64,000 nucleotides of DNA from Stomoxys calcitrans. Taxonomy: Eukaryota; Arthropoda; Insecta; Diptera; Muscidae. This document shows, in pieces, positions 23,374-34,930 of this stretch. The stretch covers positions 94,070,914 to 94,134,913 of the forward strand of contig NC_081555.1 in the NCBI RefSeq assembly GCF_963082655.1, given 5' to 3'. The position numbers and the translations under genes are program-made. The notes under the pieces are model-generated. The model was not told the origin of the DNA, searched no databases, and saw nothing but the letters and a program-made list of their open reading frames with translations. The first letter of the stretch is position 1, and the number at the start of each line of letters is the position of its first letter.

Positions 23374-26300
23374 ATGGGTGCAAGTGCATCATCCGGCAGT
23401 AGTTACCCCTCAGTGATGACCACTTCACAACAGAGTGGCCATTCATCGGGTATTGGTGGTCTGCCTCCGGGTCAAAGTACCAGTTCCAGTTTATTACTGC
23501 CAACAACGGGGGCCAATTCACTTTTGTCCACCTCCATGGGTGGATTGGGCAGCGTCGGCAGTAGCAGTGGTGGTGGTGGTCCACACTTCCGCGAACATCG
23601 ACGAAAACGTGTGACGGGGTTTGCCACATTAAAGCGTAAATTTATAAGACGGCGACGTTCTTCGAAGGCCTGTGATCATGCCCGAGTTTTGAGAGATTTT
23701 GTATCAGACTGGACGCCGTTGGAGTTAGCTGCGCTGTGTGAAGAATATGAAGCCTTATCGGCACTGCGGGATTTATCGGTAAGCAATGAAATACTATTTT
23801 ATATGGACCTTCGTTGAACTATTTATGTAATCTCTCTCTCTGTAGATGCAAGCTGAACTGGCCCGTCCACCTGCTACCACATACAAACAAGATCTTGCAG
23901 CTCTTTTTGAAACGAAGACTTGTACAGACTGTGATCTCGTCTTCCGTGGCGCCATATTTCCAGTGCACCGTTGCATACTTTCATCGCGTTGCACATATTT
24001 TCGAGATCTTTTGGCCGGTTGCCCCGGCTTTGGAGCTCGTATATGTCTCGAGTTACCCGCCTCGCCCATAGATGTTCAAATGTTTGCCTCATTGCTGCGA
24101 TATCTCTATACAGGAGATCTGTGTCCACATGATTCTAGTATCGACATTGGTCTACTGCGACAGTTGGGCGATGATTTCGGTACGCCAAATCCATTGGAAC
24201 ATGATTTGCGATACTTGCTGGAGACTGGCGATTATGCCGATGCCGCCTTAGTGTTCACCTCGGAGAATTGTGGTGCAGGTAGTGGTGTTGGTGGTGGTGG
24301 TGGAGGAGGCCTGTTGTCCAGTGGCAGCGGTATTGGTGGTCTTGGTACATCACTTGGTGCTTCCGGTGTCTTGGGTGGCAGCGACATCTTCAATCGTCCC
24401 GATTCGGGCAATTCGGAGTATGGGTTCCGCCCTAAACTCGAATTACCCTGCCACAAAGCGATACTCAGTGCCAGATCGCCGTTCTTTCGTAATCTCATTG
24501 CTAGGCGAACACGCAACATGGACGCCGAATATGCCGAACGGGCATTGCATGTGCCCACGCGTATAGTGCTGGATGAAACCGTGATACCAAAACGTTATGC
24601 TCGTGTTCTTTTACATGCCATTTATTTGGATACCGTAGACTTAACATTAATTTTAAGGGGTGCCAACTCTGGTACTACAGCGGCTGGTTCGCTGGGCGAA
24701 GTACATGCACTGACGGCGGGCCGTACTAGGCCAACACCTTTGGAGGAGGCCATGGAGTTGTATCAAATTGGTCGATTCCTAGAACTGGATATTTTAGCTC
24801 AAGGCTGCGAGGATCTCATATTGGAATGGTTAACATTGGACACATTGCCAACGGTGCTCAAATGGGGTAGCCAGGTAAATTGACATTGTTGTTTCTATAG
24901 AAAATCCAATCTCTCAAACGGTGTTTCTTTCCCCAACAGCCTCATGGTTCAGCGTGGGTCTTTCGTCAAGCTTGCCAATATTTACGCGAAGAATTCTCAG
25001 CGGTCATCTCATCACCCGTACTCCATCAACTCGACAAATCACAACTCATACATGTTCTACAATCGAATTTCTTGCAGGCTTCCGAATTGGAAGTGCTCCA
25101 GGCTGTTCTCAAATGGGGTGAACAAGAGCTTATACGACGCATGGAGGATCGCGAACCCAACTTACTTTCACACACTGCCCATTCGGTAACACGCAAAGGT
25201 GTTAAGAAACGTGACTTAAGTGATGTCGAACTAAGAGAGATACTGTCTGATCTCCTGCCGTTGGTGCGGATGGATCATGTTCTGCCGCCTAACAGTGAGG
25301 TCTTGGCACAAGCCATACGACGTGGTTTGGTCAGCACTCCTCCCTCGCACATGATTGGCGATGAGAGGGAGAATCTGCGTGTGAATGCCTGGATCAGAGG
25401 TGGCAAGAATCAAGGCCTCTTTGTTAGGCCTCGTTTATTTATGCCCTATTTTGAGGAAATCAAAGCTTTGCTGGAGGACCGCATGACCTCGTCGCACCAT
25501 CAAGCAGAGCTAATGAGAATGCGCCGCTCTCGCCAAATGCCTGATATACCCGATACATTGTACATGGTTTCTCGTATGAATGCTGCTTCCAACAGTGGTG
25601 TAGGCAATTCCGGTGTGGGGACGGGAACTGATACTGTAGATATTTTGGCTGCTGCGGCAGCCATACCACCACCAGATACTCAAACCTTAGCTGCCATGTT
25701 GAAGAGAGAACACAAACTAAGGCAATCACAGCTGTGCCAACGGGCCTTTCATTTGCCTCTGTCGTCCAAACATGAAATCGATCGACAAATACGCCTTCGT
25801 GTGGTGAGGGAATTCAATTTGCCAGATGCTGTGTCCGATCTGCTGGAGACCTCATTGCTTGGCAATCCACGCGGTGCAATGCAAGAAGAAGTACAAAACA
25901 TGGCTGATTCCACAACGACGGTGCAATCGGTGGATGATTGTTGTCTGCTGGAAGACGATGATCAAAGTCCTCCGCCTTCGCCGGCGGCGGCCTCTGCAGG
26001 TTCAGTGCCTAGGCATGCCTCAGCGATGGGAGCTAGTTATCTCTCCACCTCATCGACGGCGACGTCATGCAGTGGTGCTGCTGGTGCCAGTGGTGGCGGC
26101 GGTGGAGATGCTTTACCCTCTTGTTATACAAGAAATTTAACATTCCCCCGACAGCATGCGGCCGGTTTATTAGGTTTGGGCATGGGATCTGGCCTACCGC
26201 CAAACTTTGCACGACTTTCAGCATCAGCACATCATCGTAACGATCTGCCTGCCCTTATCACCGAAGGTGATTTTCGTGGCTTTGCTCATGGCAGCGCCAT

Positions 26301-29300
26301 AGGTCTAGATATGGGTGGTGCCGAAGGTGGAGCCATGGGCTGTTCAGATGGGGCTAATGCGGGACATCTTTCGGATATGATGCCTGATGTGGCCATGGCA
26401 ACTGCATCATTGGGCCAACTACATTTGGCTAATGCCAGCAGTTCGGCGAGCAGCACAAATGATATGCCCGAATCGTTGCAATTAGATTTGGGAGATGGCT
26501 CAAGTCATATGATGGGAGCAGCACCGGGAGCTGCGGCGGGACCAATGGGAGGATTGCGAGGACTGCAGGTGAGTGTATGACTTGGAAAAAATTCAATTTC
26601 CACACAGAAAATTAAACAAACAAAATGTCATTTCATTTATATTCTATAGAAATGGAAGAAATACCAAATTTTCAATAGAAATAAATCTCTTGCGAAATTT
26701 TAGAAATACATTTTCTCGGAAATTTTGTATAGAAAAAAATTGTTCTCTACTTTGTAATATAGCCATGAACAATAAAGTATTGTCTTTGGAAGCAACTGAA
26801 GAAAGTAGTAGCGTATGCTCATAACGAGGCATTGCAATTAGATGGATGTGTCCCGGCACTTTAAGAGACATATTTCCGAAAGTTGTATGTAAGACAGCGA
26901 AGAGGGCTGACGAAAATAAGCTAGTAGTAAAGGGAAGTTTTTCGTTTTAGATGGAGATACAAGGTAGCACTTATCTTCTTGGGAAGGGAGAATGTTCCAC
27001 TTTCGAAAGCGCAAATTATCCTTAACAAAATGCTCCATATCACAGGCAATTGTTGTTGTCTCATGTTTTTTTTTTGTTTCGTTTTATGTTTTGGCTCATT
27101 CATATGCTAGGTTCTGCTAAATATCCAGATCCAGGATCCCTAACACAAGGGGTGAGTCCATGGGGATTTGGTTCCAAGTCGAGTGGGATTGGCAGTTGAT
27201 GACCTGTGTCGTGTGGTCTAACACATTCAACGCGTTAGCATTAATACAAGCCCTTTAAGAATTGAAGCTTCAGAATCTGCCGGAAACACTCCAGATTGAA
27301 GAGTGAGGTTAAATTCTACTGATGCTATAGTAGCACAGCCTTCAGTAGTTATATTGCTGTACCTCGTCAGATGGAGGTGGTCCACGTAAGAACTGAGTAG
27401 ACAGTTCGGAGGCCTTGTAAAGGCTGTGATACGAAGTATTTTACGATAGTTGGTCGGGATCGTTTCGCCATCGGACTTACCATCTTACTGCCAATCCCAT
27501 GGGAACCGGCTGTATCGTATGTATGGATAGACCCGATGTAGTCCTTCATCGGCAAAGGCTGCCGCCTCAGTATACGAGACACTGCTACAACAACGATATC
27601 AAGAACAATATCTTACTGCCAACGTACTTGCGCTGTCCCGTCCAGCATCTTAACGCAGAGACCCAAAACCATGAATGCAAAATCGTCTGCATACGATATA
27701 ATCGAGATATTGGAGATATAACCCATCCTTGGTGAAACCCTCTTTTTTCCACAAATGACTGGCGATCACACAAAAAATTCATGTCGACGATGTCCTCAAA
27801 AAGTTTCCCTGGCTGACAGTATCAAAAGTCTGCGATAGGTCCAAAGCCACGAAGACCCGTCGTATCACAAAGCGTGACTCGATTGAGACCTCGGTTAAAA
27901 TGATTTGGCGCTATGAATGATATGGCGAATCTCTTCGAGTCAGTTACTGTTACGTTGCCCAAAGTGACTGAGATCGTATCATTAATTCTGCCGGTATTCG
28001 AGAATGACATGACAGTAGACCACAGCTTACTAATACCGGCACTTACAGCAGTGAGCACCACACAGGCTGGAACATTGAGGTCCGATCAGTGTGGTGTTCA
28101 TTACTGTCACGAGAAGATTTGCTGCGAACTACAGGGCGCGTTTGCAGGTTGTGGATAGTGGAATTCTCCATACGAAGTAGCTGCAACGGCAGTTGCGGGC
28201 AATCAACGGTATCAAGCGGAGAGTCTCAGTAAAAGGCCGGGCGGCACCGGCTCTTGCACACATACTGAGTGCCTACGATGATCGATATGACAAGGCGGGT
28301 TATTGGCACCAATAACCAATGGCCACGTCACGGATACCATTGATGAAGGTCTCAATCTTTATACGGTCAACCAATGAATATGCCAATAGTCTAGTAGCTC
28401 CATCTCTGTTACGAAATTCTGTAGCGTCTCATTTGATTTCTGCACTCGTTCTCACAATTCCATTCTGTAGATGTTCTGCTTGTGTTCTCCACCGCATTTT
28501 CGGCAATAATTTCGCTAAAGTTGTTTCTAGAGGGAGGGAGCTTTGTATTACCTCGGCAGCACTTCCCTTTAATGCTAGCAGGAGTTCAATTGCCTTTTCG
28601 TTGCCATTTCATGAATTTCGGGAGGCTATAGTCTCGAACTGGAATTTGAAGACATCAAATGCTAGAGTTCTGATTTTAGTGGAGCAGTCGATAATGCGCA
28701 ATGGACCACCTTTGATTTCCAGTTCCGAAATTTTCTTCTCGATGTCCAAAAGCTTCTCAATATGAGTAAAGATTTTCTTATCGAGTTCTTTAATTTGGCC
28801 TTCCACGTTTTCCACTCTTCTGTCTTCCATCGGTCACACCACTTGCAGCTACTTCCGAAATTTCTGCGCCGCTAGCATCACAGGAGGGAATAACCACCGC
28901 TAAAATTTTATGATAGTCTCGCCAGGATTCGAACCCAGGCGTTTAGCGTCATAGGCGGACATGCTAACATCTGCGCTTCGGTGGCCTCCATTTTATTTGC
29001 TTTGCAAATGCAAATTTTGCCCATGAACATTCCACTAAGGAACATGGGCAAACTTCTCACATATCAATGAGTGCGGTCCGATTCAAGTTTTAAGCTCGAA
29101 GATAAGGGGCCTACTTTTTATAGCCGAGTCCGAACGTCGTGCCGCGGTGCGAAACTTCTTTGAAGAGAAGCTTTACATGGCATATTACCTCATAAAACCA
29201 CCGCTGAAAATTTTTTCTGATGGTCTCGCTAGGATTCGAATCCAGGCGTTCAGCGTCATAGGCGGACATGCTAACCTCTGCGCTACAGTGGTCTCCTTTT

Positions 29301-32277
29301 TTATTTGCTTTACAACTCGCTAACTGCTGTTTGCTGATACGTTTACAATACGCGTTCTAAGATAAAACCCCATTTACAATGGTCTTGAAATCCGGATTTA
29401 ATGTCTCGGTCATCTGTTTTCCCTTTATAAAATCAGCTGGTATTGGTATTGATCTCTGCTTAAGTTGACCAGTGTTGATAAACCTAAACACACATTTATA
29501 ACATGATATTTGACAGACAACACACATACACATACATCTATTGACAAGCATGGGGTGGAGCCAAACGCAAGCAACACAACAGACATTAGGTTTGTTCACG
29601 TACTTTTCCAGTAAAAATTTGCAGGAGAGTGAGATCCACTTAACTCTCTAAAAAATTTGCGAGCAAAAGTACGTGAACGACTTCCAGTGAAAATTTGTGC
29701 AAATTTGCACAAATTTTTGAGTTCCCGAACACAGCTATTTTCCCCTTTATAAAATCTCTTCTTAAAGTGACCAGTGTTAACAAACATAAACACAAAAGTA
29801 TAACATGATACTTGAAAAACAGTTGGTTTTTGTTTTGGTTGGTTTGCTTGCTTTGAAAACAACTTTTTTGAAATGAAAAATGCTGGCGATACTTTTGAGC
29901 TATTTTCCTTTCCAAGAGTGAAAAGGCTAGAAGGGGAGCCATTCGTATATACGTGATCTTCGTGCCGCTGGACAGCCATCACAAATTACCGTGCAATCCC
30001 ATGGCAACCGGTTGTACGTACCGCATTGGTCCGATGGAATCTTTCAGTGTACAACACACTACTACAACAACGAAAACAACCGTGCACGAAGCTACGAATG
30101 TCATCCGTGGCACCCGGTCGAGCAAAGCGCAGGTTCCAGACCTATACTGATGCTGAAGAATCTGGATCTGCCTGGAGTCGATTACCGTATAACTGTCCTC
30201 AGCCTATCTGAACACTATTATAGTACCCGATGTGTGGAAGACGGACAAACATGAAAAGGACACGAGGAAGGGGAGTCGTACAGACCGTTCTCCCTTCTCT
30301 CGTCAGTAGCCAAGAGGCATGAGGGACTACTTTTTCCGCTCCTCTCGTTGGACAATTTCCATTCGCCGAACATCAGCATGCGTTTCGAAGGCTGCATAGG
30401 TCTACAACTGCTTGTCATGCCATCACCGTATACAAAAGTACACTTGTTGACAAAGATACTTTGAACTACCCATCTAATGCTTTTGGATATTGTGGCTAGA
30501 TAAATTGCTACGACCACTGATGTGAGGCTAAGGGAGCTTTATATTTGGTCATGTGGCGGACACTTTGAAATCATTGAAGATATCTGTATCCGTTTACATT
30601 TGGCAGACTAATTTGCACTAATTTTTTCTAATACCACTGTGCGTCACTTTTTTAACTGCCCAGTTAGACCCACTTAATCCCATGGCAGCCTCTTCCATCC
30701 TTAACAAATTCAAATGAAGGGTGTTGGTTTCATCGTAGCTCTCCGATGAGGATGATTCCATCAAAACACTTAAGAAACCGGTAATTACTCTTTTCTTGGT
30801 GTCTGGAAGGATACAATGTTTTAATTTTTCCAGATTTTTCAATTTTTGCACTTACCTTCTAATGTAGAACAACCGACTTGAGGTAAAATTACAACTTCAT
30901 TTGTCGAGTTTTCTGTTCCTAAATGCTATAACAATAAACAATATTTATATATTTTACTTACCTCTGCCTTTTTGATCCATTTTGCGTTAGCTTTTGTATT
31001 TTCATGTAATGGCTGCTTTTCATAAAACAGCTGACCTTTACAAAACATCTGTTCAAAGTTGCAAATTTCTGCTGGTAAAAAAAGTCCCAGTAGAAATTTG
31101 CAGGTTCTCTATTTTCGAACTGCCAAAATTCGCTCTCTCTCGCGCTCTCTTCTGCCGGCAAATAAAGTACGCGAACGACTTCCAGTACAAATTTGCACAA
31201 ATTTTTGAGTTCCCGAAAACAGCTAATTTTCCCTTGTCAGCTGGTAGCTACGCGATAAGTCTATAGGTCTCTATTGATCTCTTCTTAAGCTGACCAGTTT
31301 TGACAAACATAAACACACAAGTAAAACATGATACTTGCCAGGCAACACACATACACATACATCTATTGACAAGCATGAGGTAGAGCCGAACGATAGCAAC
31401 ACAAGATTATAACGAATAAGGGAATAACAACAAAGAACAATAAAGAAATTCTAAGAAAACTGTTACAATTTCAAACCCAATTGTAATAATATTGGGTTGC
31501 CCAAAAAGTAATTGCGGATTTTTTAAAAGAAAGTAAATGCATTTTTAATAAAACTTAGAATGAACTTTAATCAAATATAATTTTTTTACACTTTTTTTCT
31601 AAAGCAAGCTAAAAGTAACAGCTGATAACTGACAGAAGAAAGAATGCAATTACAGAGTCACAAGCTGTGAAAAAATTTGTCAACGCCGACTATATGAAAA
31701 ATCCGCAATTACTTTTTGGGCAACCCAACATTTTAGCAGAATCCATGGTTCTGGGTATTCATGGTTCTGGGCGACAGAAATTTCTCTGTTTTTATTTTGC
31801 TTTTCATCTAAAGGTAAGAGTCGGTTGAGTTAATTTGGCCATAAAAAAATTATCTGTATGATAGGTTTGTTACGGCTCATCGAAAAGAAATTGCCAAACA
31901 AAAGGCGTGCTGCTCACAAACCACACACCATTAGCAGATGATGCGGCTCTTGGTTGTTATGGATCCTTACCAAATCTTATACCCATGATAGAAATAATAG
32001 AAATCGAATATCGAGACGATTTAATTTCCAACTTTAAAACTAGAAACATTTTGTTGTTATTGTTTTAATGTTTTTTCTATTCTCTCTCTCTCTCTCCCTC
32101 TCTCTTTGTCATTTATTTTTGCAGCATCAATTACCTCCTAGTAACTATCATCATTTTATGCAACGTTCAAATTCACCATTTGATGTGTTACGCCAAGGAC
32201 AACATTCACCAGCACCTGCGCCACAACAGCATCCCCCACCTGGGACGTACAATACTGGACCACCACGTTTCTTATAG
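23374..32277 (+). CDS. BTBD7: BTB/POZ domain-containing protein 7 orthologue, complete, 4 coding exons
   Basis: Coding exons 23374-23778, 23846-24874, 24940-26568 and 32125-32277, all GT-AG and phase 0, give 1071 aa (human about 1130). N-terminus MGASAS has Gly2 for possible myristoylation, matching human MGANAS. A basic block (72-98, RRKR...KRKFIRRRR) follows. BTB1 is at about 157-235. BTB2 is at about 255-410 and is split by a Gly/Ser-rich insert. A BACK domain spans the exon 2/3 junction (430-540). Family-specific stretches include LISTPPS-like, VRPRLF and DVxxLSDMMPDVA-type sequence. Known vertebrate BTBD7 acts in epithelial remodelling, lowering E-cadherin during branching; a role in flies is inference. 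The start is fixed by an upstream in-frame TGA. The last intron (5556 bp) holds mobile elements and a nested antisense gene; the last exon encodes 50 Pro/Gln/His-rich residues. Confidence 0.93.
27115..27935 (-). pseudogene. Jockey-like non-LTR retrotransposon RT remnant
   Basis: On the minus strand VALDLSQTFDTV (RT motif A, near 27830-27860) is followed by a shortened region with SYADDF (RT motif C, near 27690-27705). Further on is a GETIPTNYRKILRIT thumb segment (near 27430-27470). Frames are shifted and internal parts are missing. The 27495-27600 part also matches the plus-strand retroposon tail at 21.95-22.06 kb. Confidence 0.6.
28034..28322 (+). mobile_element. SINE-like family B copy, 3' truncated
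   Basis: Starts near the ACCGGCAC family edge. Contains the GAGCACCACACAGGCTGGAA hairpin arm, the TCCATACGAAGTAGCTGCAA block and the ATATGACAAGGCGGGTTATT block, ending at AACCAATGGCCACG. It lies directly between a LINE remnant and a gag remnant. Confidence 0.7.
28325..28832 (-). pseudogene. Gypsy-like LTR retrotransposon gag remnant
   Basis: The minus frame at 28830-28609 encodes a short coiled coil (Glu/Lys/Ile heptads) followed by FKFQFE, the start of an arthropod gypsy-type gag capsid region. A later LKGSAAEV segment fits the same family in a shifted frame. No protease, RT or LTR is nearby. Frameshifts show it is inactive. Confidence 0.5.
28873..28990 (-). mobile_element. tRNA-derived SINE (family D), head-only copy 2
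   Basis: Minus orientation; the GGTTCGAATCC box B and the GGTTAGCATG-like box A side are clear (28930-28985), but the body stops after the CCACCGC segment. It lies immediately left of a full copy in the same orientation. Confidence 0.75.
28999..29296 (-). mobile_element. tRNA-derived SINE (family D), copy 3
   Basis: Full-length minus copy with box B GATTCGAATCC and box A side CAGAGGTTAGCATG, running down to GCAAATTTGCATTTGC-type sequence at its 3' end. A truncated sister lies directly next to it. Confidence 0.8.
29390..29945. repeat. Family F dispersed repeat cluster
   Basis: Two partly duplicated blocks (about 29395-29585 and 29590-29900) share TTTCCCTTTATAAAATC, GACCAGTGTT and AACATGATA. 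The first ends with ACACACATACACATACATCT, also found at 31342-31361. Blocks of the same family recur at 31100-31400. Probably a non-autonomous DNA element; termini unresolved. Confidence 0.5.
30618..30980 (-). CDS. Unrecognised 88-aa protein, 3 exons, nested antisense in BTBD7 intron
   Basis: Exons in transcript order 30980-30962, 30918-30856 and 30802-30618 join in phase (19+63+185 nt = 88 codons plus TAG). Both donors are GTAAGT; acceptors are TTTAG and TTCCAG. Introns are 43 and 53 nt, the first near the lower limit for flies. The product starts MDQKGRGTEN, has a stretch VITGFLSVLMESSSSESYDE (residues 33-52), then LHLNLLRMEEAAMG and a basic end VTHSGIRKN. No signal peptide, membrane span or known motif is visible. 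The 5' flank (above 30981) runs into family F repeat, so promoter and 5' UTR may be repeat-derived. It could be a young nested gene, a retained gene fragment or chance. The phase match of three exons argues for a gene, but no homologue was recognised. Confidence 0.5.
31000..31410 (-). repeat. Family F dispersed repeat, long copy
   Basis: Contains the GCAAATTTCTGCTGG / CCCAGTAGAAATTTGC hairpin (31059-31103), a GACTTCCAGTACAAATTTGC block, GACCAGTTTTGACAAACATA and ACACACATACACATACATCT. Sister blocks occur at 29.4-29.9 kb and 2.96 kb. Confidence 0.55.
31492..31728 (-). mobile_element. MITE-1 copy 5
   Basis: 237 bp with near-perfect ~31-bp inverted ends starting TTGGGTTGCCC. TA precedes it (31490-31491), but CA follows, so the right target base is mutated. 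Lies in the BTBD7 last intron. Confidence 0.9.
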
Positions 32278-33600
32278 AGTTTGCGTGTGGCCCCCGATGA
32301 GGGCCTTTATTTTAGCATGCCTTTTTGACAACAACAAAAAACCAGAAAAAAACAAAACAAGCACAAACCCAACCGCAACCACAAACTACCAGGAAACCCC
32401 ACAAAAACCTAAGCAACAACATTACTAAAAAAATATAAACAAACAAAAAAATTTCTTCATGTAAAAACCAACTCCCCACCCCCTCCCACAAAAAAGTCAA
32501 CAAATTTAAACCATCTCAAATAAAAAAAAAACAAACACCATACAAATGCCTGCCCTTTATCTATACTAGTCTATCATCCTCTACGTAATTCAAACAAAAC
32601 AAAAAAACCAAACCTAAAAATATTCTCAGCTAAAATAAAGTACACGCGCTCAAAACAACAACAATTAACAAAATATAAAAAAAACCAACAACAATAACAA
32701 ACAAAAAATATCATCTCTAAGATGAGAGAGAAGAGAAAAAAAGACGATTTAGTTCTCTTGATTTGTAAACTGAAGTTATCTGTAAAAAGAAAAAAAAAGA
32801 AACAATACAACATAAATGCCCATGCCCATGTTCATGCCCACATAACTACCCACATCATGCATTACATAAAAACAAACTGAAATAAACTTCTGGTCCCAGC
32901 CCTCAAAATTCCCCATTTCACTTAACTTCATAACCTTTCCCTTTACTCACTACTTCCCTTCTCCATCCATGCCCCCTCCCCGCCTCTTCTCAATCTATAT
33001 AATATATAAATATATACATATAAAACTAGTTTATAATGTTGTTTAATACATACATATATATACATATATTTTAATTTTCATTCGATTTAATAGATTTTAG
33101 TAATTTATATATTGATTGATTGATAAAACAAAACAAACAAAGGATAACGAAAAACGTTGTTAGCAAATATTTTTATTGTATTTAAATTAAAAAAATCAGA
33201 AACAGAAAACAAAAACCTAATCTGGAGTAAGAAAACAAACAAACAAGAATTAAAAATAAAATTTTAGTTGTAAAAACACACACACAAAATAAACAAAAAA
33301 AAAAAAATACCCAAAATATGAAATGAACAAAATTTGCCCACTCCTTTGAAAATTGCGTTTGAATTACACTCTCTTATAAAATAAAACAAATAAACAAAAA
33401 CAAAAAAATATAGAAAAACAAAAAAAGTTAAATAAATTTAATGATAATAAAATAAGTAAAAATGTTATAATTTACAAAATTATTAAGCAAAACAAAACAA
33501 AATGAGAAATAATAATAATAATAATAAATCTAAAGACGGAAATATAATTACATACAAATAAAGGGTTTAAATTAATTAAAAGGGTGGCAACATGCTTAAA
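32278..33600 (+). other. A-rich 3' UTR of BTBD7
   Basis: About 1.3 kb of A- and C-rich, T-poor DNA with many AATAAA hexamers (for example near 32878, 33288 and 33558), consistent with a long 3' UTR; the true poly(A) site cannot be chosen by eye. An (AAT)n run lies near 33510-33527. No coding. Confidence 0.55.
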
Positions 33601-33863
33601 GATGTGAAGCAGTAACATTAACAATCAAATACAGTGGCACAGGTAAGAACATTTCACCTACACAGAAAAAAATGTAAAGAAAAATGTTTCAATTAACGAT
33701 ACCGAGAAACATACAGTGGTTGCTTTCTCTCGGTCCTAAGCATGCTCTCGCACACACAGACACCAACTTTCCAATACTACAAGTTATAGCGGAGGGTGAG
33801 GAGTGTGTACAGACGTTTGAGAGCAAAGAAGATCAAGATATGGCAACAACGAAACTTACTATA

Positions 33864-34064
33864 GGGTTGCCCAAAAAGTAATTGCGGATTTTTCATATAG
33901 TCGGCGTTGACAAAATTTTTTACAGCTTGTGACTCTGTAATTGCATTCTTTCTTCTGTCAGTTATCAGCTGTTACTTTTAGCTTGCTTAAGAAAAAAAAG
34001 TGTAAAATAAGTATATTTGATTAAAGTTCTTTTAAAAAATCCGCAATTACTTTTTGGGCAACCA
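33864..34064 (+). mobile_element. MITE-1 copy 6, internally deleted
   Basis: About 201 bp. The right part lacks the ~33 bp (Ttcattctaag..acttt segment of other copies) between TTAAAGTTC and TTTTAAAAAATCC. The left end lacks TTG and the right end lacks one C. TA flanks remain. Confidence 0.85.
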
Positions 34065-34204
34065 ATACATTAATTGCCGATCATTTGCGAAAACCGAAAA
34101 TGAGCAATAGAGACAAATATGTAGCAGACACAGTGGTACAAGAAAATATTTGAAAGAGAATAAGGACATAATTATTTTAAGTGCTAACAAAGGAGAAAAG
34201 ACTG

Positions 34205-34930
34205 TAGCTTAGGTTAGGTTGAAAAGAGGGTGCAGATATTAATCCGCCCTATGCCACTATGGACATACACCTAAGCCAGTAATCGGCTTGTTGTGCGCTC
34301 TAAAAACTATAAAGTAACCTCTAAAAAGCAAATTTTAAGTTAGGAATTCCGTGCTACTTACAAAATCTTTAATTGTTTTCAATGCCACTCCCCTAACTTG
34401 GTTCATGTCTGGTATTGTGTCTCCATCTAAGTACCGGTATCTGATGGATGCGAAAGCCGGGCATGCCCGCATGCCCTACACATGCTAACACTTGCCGCAC
34501 CGATTTTACATAAGTGAGCTCGTAGTCCAATGTGTCCCTTCATGATACCAATAGCTATACTGACCTCCTTTTTACTTCCTTTCAGTAATAGCCTCGTCTT
34601 CTCACGATCTGGATCCCCTCATAGGATTTTCGCCGTCCTACCGACCGTTTCGCTGTTCCAAAATGTTGCATGCGCATTCGTCGCCCACTCCCTTGACTCG
34701 GACTGCGTGTTGAACTGAAAGGCTTCGGGTTAACCAAGTTTATTGACGGCAGTCCTCTGGCCTTCACCGCCAATTCGTCTGCCCTTTCATTTCCCCTTAC
34801 TCCGTTATGGCCGAGCACCCAAACGATGCGGATTTTGCCATCCTCAGAGAAGGCGTTAATCTCCTTACACTGCAAGACTGTTCGTGACCTTACCGTCCTG
34901 ATTGTTATTGCCCTGTCAATGTCGTCGGCA
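34205..34930 (-). pseudogene. LOA-like element 3' end: RNase H C-terminus and 3' UTR
   Basis: The minus frame has INAFSEDGKIRIVWV, GHNGVRGNERADELAVKARG and a downstream broken Cys/His region; the 3' UTR ends at about 34205. It is the same family as the copies at 42.8-44.4 and 52.4-54.0 kb. Its 5' side is fused to a different RT at about 34930. Confidence 0.7.

Larger units (their letters stand above)
26569..32124 (+). other. Large repeat-filled last intron of BTBD7
   Basis: Donor GTGAGT at 26569; acceptor CAG at 32122-32124 behind a long (TC)n tract (32080-32106). Stretches 26581-27100, 30080-30600 and 31730-32060 show no recognised feature. If the intron is retained, translation stops after three more codons (TGA at 26578-26580). 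Confidence 0.85.

Noticed and set aside
24232..24558. 108-codon minus frame with poly-Pro
   Set aside because: Antisense of the Gly-rich BTB2 insert of BTBD7; Pro runs are the complement of GGN repeats.
30618..30851. Single-exon 77-codon reading of the nested gene
   Set aside because: It would begin inside the 53-nt intron sequence and needs a non-ATG-supported N-terminus; the three-exon model uses better splice sites and an ATG.
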